A stretch of DNA of 13,950 nucleotides from JAIBJN01 sp963748205. Its GTDB lineage: Bacteria; Actinomycetota; Thermoleophilia; Gaiellales; Gaiellaceae. The stretch spans positions 1 to 13,950 of the forward strand of contig CAVVIB010000005.1 of NCBI GenBank assembly GCA_963748205.1. Reading direction: 5' to 3'. Below the pieces are notes generated by a model. It did not search any database. It saw only the letters and a program-made list of their open reading frames with translations, and was not told the DNA's origin. The position numbers and the translations under genes are program-made. Below, one piece after another: positions 7,683-12,040 of the stretch (its first letter is position 1; the number at the start of each line of letters is the position of its first letter).

Positions 7683-8369
7683 GTGCGTCTCGTCGTCGCC
7701 CGCTGCGAAGTGTCCTATTCGGGTCGGCTCAGCGCCTTTCTACCAGAGTCGACACGTCTCCTGATCCTCAAGTCGGACGGCTCCGTGCTGGTGCACGCGG
7801 ACGCAGGCGGCTACAAGCCGCTCAACTGGATGACGCCCCCGACGACGATCGAGGAGGAGGGCGACCCGCTCGAGCGCATCGTCGTTCGCAAGCGCGCGGG
7901 GAAGACCGAAGATCGCCTCGAGATCCGCATCCACGAGCTCCTGAGCGACGTCTCCCACGAGATGGGCGAGGCGGCCGCGCTCGAGAAGGACGGCGTCGAG
8001 CGGCAGCTCCAGGCCGAGCTGGCCGCGTCGCCGGAGACCCTGGGGGAGGGGCTGCGCCTCGTGCGCCGCGAGTGGGCGACCGACATCGGCCCGGTCGACC
8101 TCATGTGCCGCGACGCCGACGATCGCTGGATCGCGGTCGAGATCAAGCGCGTCGCGACGATCGAGTCGGTCGAGCAGCTCACCCGCTACCTGGAGCGCAT
8201 CCACGTCGACCCGCTCATGTCGGAGTGCGCCGGGGTCCTGGCGGCGCAGCAGCTCAAGCCGCAGGCGGTCACGTTGGCCGAGTCGCGCGGCATCCGGTGC
8301 GTCGAGGTCGATCTCGAGGTCCTCCGCGGCCTGCGGGAGCCCGAGCTCACGTTGTTCGCGCCGGTCTAA
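7683..8369 (+). CDS. nucS: Endonuclease NucS/EndoMS (mismatch-specific)
   Basis: A 228-residue mismatch endonuclease. Known: in Actinobacteria lacking MutS/MutL, NucS cuts both strands at mismatches such as G-T, acting with the beta clamp. Seen: an N-terminal beta-rich DNA-binding domain (MRLVVARCEVSYSGRLSAFL onward, about 1-95), then the RecB-like nuclease core with D139 (IGPVDLM), E153 and K155 (AVEIKRVA). The D-x13-E-x-K spacing matches characterised NucS proteins. A Q/ExLxLF-like tail (ELTLF, 221-225) resembles the beta-clamp contact motif. GTG 7683 is chosen because it gives the family N-terminus and length; earlier in-frame codons add sequence not seen in NucS. It is divergent from the FAD oxidase and 5 bp from the 3' end of the opposing tRNA-Arg. 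Confidence 0.93.
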   Translation: MRLVVARCEVSYSGRLSAFLPESTRLLILKSDGSVLVHADAGGYKPLNWMTPPTTIEEEGDPLERIVVRKRAGKTEDRLEIRIHELLSDVSHEMGEAAALEKDGVERQLQAELAASPETLGEGLRLVRREWATDIGPVDLMCRDADDRWIAVEIKRVATIESVEQLTRYLERIHVDPLMSECAGVLAAQQLKPQAVTLAESRGIRCVEVDLEVLRGLREPELTLFAPV

Positions 8370-8374
8370 CCCGA

Positions 8375-8447
8375 CGCGCCTGGCAGGATTCGAACCTGCG
8401 ACCCGCGGATTAGAAGTCCGCCGCTCTGTCCACTGAGCTACAGGCGC
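8375..8447 (-). tRNA. tRNA-Arg (anticodon TCT)
   Basis: Complete cloverleaf on the minus strand. The acceptor arm GCGCCTG (8447-8441) pairs with CAGGCGC and carries a G discriminator. D-stem GCTC/GAGC, anticodon stem GCGGA/TCCGC around the loop CTTCTAA, T-stem GCAGG/CCTGC with loop TTCGAAT. CCA is not encoded. It reads AGA/AGG codons, rare in this high-GC sequence. Confidence 0.96.
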
Positions 8448-8460
8448 TCTCTTCGGGCGC

Positions 8461-8466
8461 ACGGTA
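8461..8466 (-). promoter_or_regulatory. Possible -10 box of tRNA-Arg
   Basis: TACCGT on the minus strand (TAnnnT type), predicting a start near 8454, about 7 nt before the mature 5' end. No clear -35. It overlaps the divergent promoter region of tRNA-His within a 47-bp gap. Confidence 0.35.
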
Positions 8467-8474
8467 GCACCCGG

Positions 8475-8480
8475 TAAACT
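8475..8480 (+). promoter_or_regulatory. Possible -10 box of tRNA-His
   Basis: TAAACT (TAnnnT type) ends 14 bp before the extra 5' G of tRNA-His, giving a predicted precursor leader of about 8 nt. The -35 is weak. Confidence 0.4.
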
Positions 8481-8494
8481 CGTCTCTCAGGCGC

Positions 8495-8568
8495 GGAGGG
8501 CGTAGCTCAGTTGGTAGAGCCCCGGGTTGTGGTCCCGGTGGTCGTGGGTTCGAATCCCATCGCCCTCC
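8495..8568 (+). tRNA. tRNA-His (anticodon GTG)
   Basis: Complete cloverleaf: acceptor GAGGGCG pairs with CGCCCTC, anticodon stem CCGGG/CCCGG around TTGTGGT, T-loop TTCGAAT. The histidine identity pair is present: an extra 5' G at 8495 opposite discriminator C at 8568. CCA is not encoded. Confidence 0.96.
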
Positions 8569-8607
8569 CCTCACTCTCAGGCGGGCAGGTTATCCCTTGT
8601 CGCCTGC

Positions 8608-8613
8608 TAGGCT
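8608..8613 (+). promoter_or_regulatory. Possible -10 box for cspA-infA
   Basis: TAGGCT (TAnnnT type) in the 138-bp gap between tRNA-His and cspA. It would give a leader of about 85 nt, which suits cold-shock genes, whose long leaders often control translation. No good -35 is seen. A weak 6-bp inverted repeat (CAGGCG 8578-8583 with CGCCTG 8601-8606) lies just upstream. Confidence 0.3.
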
Positions 8614-8706
8614 GTGCGGCGCAAATCAAGGTTCAGAGCGAGTCCAGGTTCGCGCGCCAGCGCCTTCCTTACCCGTTCGTGAGTACTTGGTGAGGGAGGT
8701 GTTCAT

Positions 8707-8913
8707 ATGGCCAGCGGAACCGTGAAGTGGTTCAACGACAGCAAGGGGTACGGCTTCATCACCCCTGACGAGGGTACGAAGGATCTCTTCGTGCACTTCA
8801 GCAACATCGCGGGAGACGGATTCAAGACTCTCGCGGAAGGTCAGCGCGTCGAGTACGAGGCGCGCGAGGGCGAGAAGGGCCCCGAGGCGATCAACGTCGC
8901 CGCGGCGGCCTAG
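8707..8913 (+). CDS. cspA: Cold-shock protein (CspA family)
   Basis: A 68-residue single cold-shock domain (OB fold) that binds single-stranded nucleic acid as an RNA chaperone in the cytoplasm. Seen: TVKWFNDSKGYGFI with RNP1 (KGYGFI, 13-18), RNP2 (LFVHF, 27-31) and the C-terminal GPEAINV end, all family-standard. GGGAGGTG at 8694-8701 is 5 nt from the ATG. It lies 67 bp before the infA start on the same strand, separated by a 14-bp stem-loop, so it is probably co-transcribed with infA. The constitutive or cold-inducible nature cannot be read from the sequence. Confidence 0.95.
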   Translation: MASGTVKWFNDSKGYGFITPDEGTKDLFVHFSNIAGDGFKTLAEGQRVEYEAREGEKGPEAINVAAAA

Positions 8914-8927
8914 CAGCAGGACCGCTC

Positions 8928-8958
8928 CGGCCGTGGTCGCCGAGGGCGGCCACGGCCG
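8928..8958 (+). promoter_or_regulatory. Stem-loop between cspA and infA
   Basis: A 14-bp stem (8928-8941 with 8945-8958, one G-U pair) closed by a GAG loop, starting 14 nt after the cspA stop and ending 10 nt before the infA Shine-Dalgarno. No U-run follows. It could be a leaky terminator, a processing or stability element, or a translational control structure for infA. Confidence 0.6.
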
Positions 8959-8968
8959 AAACATACGG

Positions 8969-8975
8969 AAAGGAG
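8969..8975 (+). promoter_or_regulatory. Shine-Dalgarno placing the infA start at an ATC codon
   Basis: AAAGGAG ends 5 nt before ATC at 8981. No ATG, GTG or TTG lies at a usable distance in any frame, so this site is the main evidence for non-canonical initiation of infA. Confidence 0.6.
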
Positions 8976-8980
8976 CGGGT

Positions 8981-9202
8981 ATCGCTACCAAGGAAGAAAA
9001 GATCGAGATGGAGGGCGAGGTGGTCGAGGCCCTCCGCAACCGGATGTTCCGGATCAAGCTCGACAACGGCCACGAGACGCTCGGATACACCGCGGGGAAG
9101 ATGCGGCGCTACCGGATCAGGATCTTCCTCGGCGATCGGGTCAAGGTCGAGCTGTCGCCGTACGACCTCACGCGCGGCCGGATCGTCTACCGCTACAGGT
9201 AG
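8981..9202 (+). CDS. infA: Translation initiation factor IF-1, apparent AUC start
   Basis: IF-1 binds the 30S A site and, with IF-3 and IF-2, controls start-site selection. Seen: ATKEEKIEMEGEVVEALRN, then MFRIKLDNGHETLGYTAGKM and the OB-fold end DRVKVELSPYDLTRGRIVYR, matching IF-1 over its full length. The expected initiator Met position is ATC (8981), giving 73 codons, the normal IF-1 size, 5 nt after AAAGGAG. Alternatives are poorer. GTG 8933 adds 16 non-family residues and lies inside a strong hairpin without a Shine-Dalgarno. ATG 9008 removes nine residues, including the conserved KEEKIE. Start reads: AUC initiation (most consistent), a G-to-C sequencing error in ATG, or use of ATG 9008. 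It is probably co-transcribed with cspA and convergent with the 68-residue protein gene. Confidence 0.9.
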   Translation: MATKEEKIEMEGEVVEALRNRMFRIKLDNGHETLGYTAGKMRRYRIRIFLGDRVKVELSPYDLTRGRIVYRYR

Positions 9203-9220
9203 GCCTGTGCGGTTTCGCCG

Positions 9221-9427
9221 CTAGCCGCGCTTGCGCGACTGGCGGACGGCCTCTGCGAACCGCTTGGCGACCACCGGTCCCTGGTCGCGTACCGTCTTCG
9301 CCACGGTCGGACCGTGCTTGCGCGCCGACTGCTGCGCCGCCTGGAGAATCGCCTTCCGCTGGGCGGGCGGGATCCGCTTCCAGGCCTGGCGGGCCTTCAG
9401 TGCCACGAGCACGCTCTTCCAGGGCAT
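9221..9427 (-). CDS. Small basic protein of unknown function (68 aa)
   Basis: I do not recognise a named family. The 68-residue product is very basic (Arg/Lys-rich), has no membrane segment, and has an internal repeat: GPTVAK at 39-44 and GPVVAK at 50-55, an 11-residue period. It starts MPWKSVLVAL and reads as one helix-rich polypeptide. ATG 9427 has AAGGAC (9441-9436) 8 nt upstream. It begins 32 bp after the sodA stop on the same strand, so it is probably the second gene of a sodA operon. The charge suggests nucleic-acid or ribosome association (inference). Real coding is supported by the ribosome binding site, the operon position and the internal repeat. Confidence 0.6.
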   Translation of the reverse strand: MPWKSVLVALKARQAWKRIPPAQRKAILQAAQQSARKHGPTVAKTVRDQGPVVAKRFAEAVRQSRKRG

Positions 9428-9459
9428 CTTGTTCTGTCCTTACCCGCAGGCCGGCGTCG

Positions 9460-10062
9460 CTACGCGGCCGAGAAGCGCTCCGCCACGCGGCTCCAGTTGA
9501 CGGTGTTCCACCACGCGTCGATGTAGTCGGGTCGCCGGTTCTGGTACGTGAGGTAGTAGGCGTGCTCCCAGACGTCGACGCCGAGGAGCGGCGTCTTCCC
9601 GTCGGAGATCGGGTTGTCCTGGTTCGCCGTCGAGACGACGGCCAGCGAGCCGCCGTCGCTGACGAGCCAGGCCCAGCCGGAGCCGAACTGGTTCACGCCG
9701 GCGTCCTTGAGCTTCGACTGGAAGTCGGCGAAGGAGCCGAAGGCCTCGCCGATGGCCGCGCCGAGGTCGCCGTCGGGCTCCCCGCCGCCGTCCGGGCCCA
9801 TGCTCTCCCAGAACAGCGTGTGGTTGTAGTGCCCGCCGCCGTTGTTGCGCACGGCGGTGCGCTTGTCGTCGGGAAGGCTCCCGAGGCTCCCGAGCACGTC
9901 CTCGATCGGCTTGTCGGCCCACTCGGTGCCCTCCAGCGCGGCGTTGACCTTGTCCACGTACGCCTGGTGGTGCTTGTCGTGGTGGATCTGCATCGTGCGC
10001 TCGTCGATGTGCGGCTCGAGCGCGCCGTAGTCGTAGGGGAGAGGTGGGACCGAGTACGCCAT
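9460..10062 (-). CDS. sodA: Superoxide dismutase, Mn type
   Basis: Converts superoxide to hydrogen peroxide and oxygen; 200 residues, the usual length. All metal ligands are visible: H27 (QIHHDKHH), H81 (GGGHYNHTLFW), D163 and H167 (DVWEHAYYLTYQNRRPDYI). The second-sphere pattern is that of Mn enzymes, with Gly77 in GGGHYN and Gln148 in TANQDNPI. There is no signal peptide, so it is cytosolic. ATG 10062 has AAGGAG (10075-10070) 7 nt upstream. Two promoters are possible on this strand: a TAGTCT -10-like box at 10098-10093 giving a short leader, or the near-consensus promoter at 10309-10282, giving a leader of about 210 nt with an 18-bp stem-loop. It is followed by the 68-residue basic protein gene. 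Confidence 0.95.
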   Translation of the reverse strand: MAYSVPPLPYDYGALEPHIDERTMQIHHDKHHQAYVDKVNAALEGTEWADKPIEDVLGSLGSLPDDKRTAVRNNGGGHYNHTLFWESMGPDGGGEPDGDLGAAIGEAFGSFADFQSKLKDAGVNQFGSGWAWLVSDGGSLAVVSTANQDNPISDGKTPLLGVDVWEHAYYLTYQNRRPDYIDAWWNTVNWSRVAERFSAA

Positions 10063-10173
10063 GAAATCGCTCCTTGGTCGGCTTCGGAACGGAGACTACC
10101 GGCGTTCGTAGGGCGGCCGTAGCGACTTGTCGCCCCGCGCCGGACCTGATATTCAGGGCCTTGAAAGAGGTGC

Positions 10174-10219
10174 AGCCCGGAGACTCGGCTTCTGCGGCCC
10201 AAGCCTGAGTCTCCGGGCT
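10174..10219. repeat. 18-bp intergenic stem-loop upstream of sodA
   Basis: AGCCCGGAGACTC (10174-10186) pairs perfectly with 10207-10219. GGCTT (10187-10191) continues the stem with AAGCC (10201-10205) past one unpaired T at 10206, leaving a 9-nt loop. On the minus strand the stem is followed by CACCTCTTTC, only partly T-rich. It may be an attenuator or terminator in the sodA leader, or the body of a small RNA. Confidence 0.6.
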
Positions 10220-10244
10220 AGCTCTCGCGGTATGCCAGGCATCA

Positions 10245-10265
10245 CTCGGGATCGGGTTTCCCGAG
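10245..10265. repeat. 7-bp stem-loop next to the leftward promoter
   Basis: CTCGGGA (10245-10251) pairs with TCCCGAG (10259-10265) around a 7-nt loop. It would lie in the first 30 nt of the transcript from the leftward promoter. The gap 10063-10354 holds this, the larger stem-loop, and two divergent promoters, but no convincing gene. Confidence 0.4.
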
Positions 10266-10281
10266 GGCGAGATCGTTGGTG

Positions 10282-10309
10282 ACTATAACCGGATCCACGA
10301 CGAAGTCAA
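10282..10309 (-). promoter_or_regulatory. Leftward near-consensus promoter (towards sodA)
   Basis: On the minus strand TTGACT (10309-10304), a 16-bp spacer and TATAGT (10287-10282), predicting a start near 10275. The transcript would run through both stem-loops into sodA. One of the two strongest promoter matches in the window. Confidence 0.6.
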
Positions 10310-10323
10310 GGGGGATTGTCAAG
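10305..10323. repeat. GTCAAG direct repeat between divergent promoters
   Basis: GTCAAG at 10305-10310 and 10318-10323 (13-bp period). The copies overlap the -35 boxes of the leftward and rightward promoters, so one bound protein could affect both. A binding site of the adjacent HTH regulator is the simplest guess. Confidence 0.4.
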
Positions 10324-10344
10324 TGGACCCAAGACTCGTATCCT
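10316..10344 (+). promoter_or_regulatory. Promoter of the HTH-TPR regulator gene
   Basis: TTGTCA (10316-10321), a 17-bp spacer and TATCCT (10339-10344). The predicted start is about 10351-10355, at or just before the GTG start codon, so the mRNA is leaderless or nearly so. Confidence 0.6.
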
Positions 10345-10354
10345 TGACCGGACA

Positions 10355-11690
10355 GTGACGAGCCAGATTCAGGTAAACACGCCCGAGGTGCCGACCACGC
10401 TCGGGCAGCGCGTCCGGCAGGCACGCGTCGCCTGCGGCCTCACGCAGTCGGAGCTCGCGGACAGCCGCTTCTCGAAGCAGTACGTCAGCCAGATCGAGCG
10501 GGACCAGCTCCGCCCGACCGAGGCCACCCTCAAGTGGATCGCCGACCGGCTCGGGGTCGACACGCAGTTCCTCGCGACCGGCGTCGACGGCCGCGAGCTC
10601 GAGCGGGTGGAGAGCCTCATCGCCCGCGGCGAGGCCGCGCTCGAGGCGCACGACTACGCCGAGGCGATCACGCTCCTCGCCGGCGTCACCGAGGCGGTCC
10701 CGGCGGATGCCGCCCCGGACCTCGAGCTGCGCGCGCTGCTCGCGGAGTCCTGGGCGCGGATGTACATCGGTGAGATGCGGGAGGCTCTGCCGCTCCTGAC
10801 CCGGGCGCGCGAGCTGGCCGAGGACTCGGGTCTTCTCCGACGTCGACCGTGCCGAGGTGCTCTTCCGCCTTGGCTGCTGCCGGTACCGGCTGGCCTCGGT
10901 GTCGACCGCACTCGCCCTCTTCACCGAGGCACTCGACCTCGCAGAGCGGTCGGGGATCCCGTGCGACCGGCTCCGGTCGCGGATCTTCGGCTGGCGCTCG
11001 CGGTGCTACCGCCGCCAGCGGGACTGGGAGGCAGCGCGCGAGGACGTGGAGCGCGCGCTCGAGCTCGCGGAGGCTCTCGACGACCGCCGGGCCACCGCGG
11101 ACGCGTACTTCTTGGGAGCGCTCGTGTCCGAGCGCAGGGGTCAGTGGGTTGCGGCGCGCTCGTACGCCGAGCGTGCGAAGGTGCTGTACGAGGAGATCGA
11201 CGACAGGGCCAACACGGGCAAGCTGCTGACGACGCTCGGCGGCCTGACGTTCCTCCTCGGTAAGCCGAACGAGTCCATCCCCCTCTTCAAGCAAGCGTTC
11301 GCCGTCGCGCTCGAGGTGGGAAGCGACGCCGATGCTGCGCAAGCGGTCTCCTCCCTGGCCCAGGTTCATCTGCGCACGGGCCAGCTGGAGCTCGCCGAGC
11401 AGCAGGCAGGGCACGCTCTTGAGCTTCTTGCAGACAGGGTCGACTTCATCGACGAGATCGGGAACGCCCAGCTCGTCCTAGGCCGTTCGCTCTTGGAGCA
11501 GGGACGGTTGGAGGAGGCCGAGGAGAAGTTCAGGGCCGCGGAGGAGAGCTTCCAACAGCTGTCCTCTGCAAGTCACAAGGCTGCCGCCTGGACCGCGCAG
11601 GCCGAGCTCGCCGTTCGCCGCGGCGAGAAGGAAGACGCGATCCAGCTCTACCAGCAGGCAGTCGAGGCGCTGCAGGACTTCCGCTTCTAA
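10355..11690 (+). pseudogene. HTH-XRE / TPR regulator (RRNPP-like), one frameshift
   Basis: A transcriptional regulator. An XRE-type helix-turn-helix at about residues 15-72 (TLGQRVRQARVACGLTQSEL, then SKQYVSQIERDQLRPTEATL) is followed by a long TPR superhelix to the C-terminus (EALQDFRF), for example AEVLFRLGCCRYRLA, ERALELAEALDDRRATADAY and AQAVSSLAQVHLRTGQ. The frame breaks near 10831: GAC TCG GGT CTT should read GAC TCG GGC TTC TCC GAC. Ignoring the T at 10831 gives an uninterrupted 444-codon ORF, so a one-base insertion or sequencing error is likely. GTG 10355 is chosen because the earlier in-frame TTG (10316) is the promoter's -35 box. Known: XRE-TPR proteins of the RRNPP group bind small peptides through the TPR. 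Here a 29-codon peptide gene follows 24 bp downstream, supporting that role by analogy. Confidence 0.78.
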
Positions 11691-11714
11691 TCCACGAAAG
11701 GGGGTGAGTCTGAC

Positions 11715-11804
11715 GTGAGCCGGGCCTCGCTTCACATCCTTCTCGTCACCGTCGTACTGCTTCTCGCGAGCATCGCTGGTGCTGGCTTCCCCGACGGGCC
11801 GTAG
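11715..11804 (+). CDS. Short signal-peptide-like peptide (29 aa) behind the HTH-TPR gene
   Basis: A small ORF that can be overlooked because of its size. GTG 11715 is preceded by AGGGGGTGA (11700-11708), close to the perfect AGGAGGTGA. The product begins MSRASLH, has a hydrophobic run of about 13 residues (ILLVTVVLLLASI) and ends AGAGFPDGP. This is the n-h-c layout of an export signal, with a possible cut around AGA/G, leaving a tail such as GFPDGP or FPDGP. It starts 24 bp after the regulator stop and is followed by a 10-bp hairpin. Inference: a pro-peptide whose C-terminal tail signals to the TPR regulator, as in Phr or PapR peptides. Alternatives: a small membrane peptide, a leader peptide, or chance. 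No homologue can be checked here. Confidence 0.5.
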   Translation: MSRASLHILLVTVVLLLASIAGAGFPDGP

Positions 11805-11832
11805 GCCCCGTCGTCGCCGGGACTAAGGGTTT

Positions 11833-11856
11833 CCGACCGGCCCCAGGGCCGGTCGG
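11833..11856 (+). terminator. Terminator-like hairpin after the peptide gene
   Basis: CCGACCGGCC pairs perfectly with GGCCGGTCGG around a CCAG tetraloop, 28 bp after the peptide stop. No T-run follows. A second, imperfect hairpin (about 11792-11811) carries the peptide's stop codon in its loop. The rest of the 236-bp gap holds the next promoter. Confidence 0.55.
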
Positions 11857-11969
11857 CATGTGGCGTCCGTTACCGCCCGAGTCGGTCCCGGTTGCATGGT
11901 CCGAGGGCGCCCGCATTCAGAGCCGGGCGAGCGCCCTCTCGGCCTTCTCAACCGGCGCGCCGAGCGCGT

Positions 11970-11999
11970 TTGACCCCTTCGCGGTCCGAGTGGTAGCGT
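11970..11999 (+). promoter_or_regulatory. Promoter of the second LVIVD gene
   Basis: TTGACC (11970-11975), an 18-bp spacer and TAGCGT (11994-11999, TAnnnT type). The predicted start is near 12006, leaving a 35-nt leader that carries GGAGGGGGAG ahead of GTG 12041. Confidence 0.55.
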
Positions 12000-12040
12000 C
12001 GGGCCGCTCGAATCGGCAGGCATTCGAAGGAGGGGGAGCT

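Noticed and set aside
8933..8980. GTG 8933 as the infA start
   Set aside because: It lies inside a 14-bp stem, has no Shine-Dalgarno, and adds 16 residues foreign to IF-1.
10153..10242. A 29-codon minus-strand ORF from ATG 10242 through the sodA-side stem-loop
   Set aside because: No convincing Shine-Dalgarno, and its sequence is constrained by the stem. A leader peptide is possible but not supported.
10316..10354. TTG 10316 as the start of the HTH-TPR regulator
   Set aside because: The codon is part of the -35 box of a good promoter whose transcript begins next to GTG 10355.
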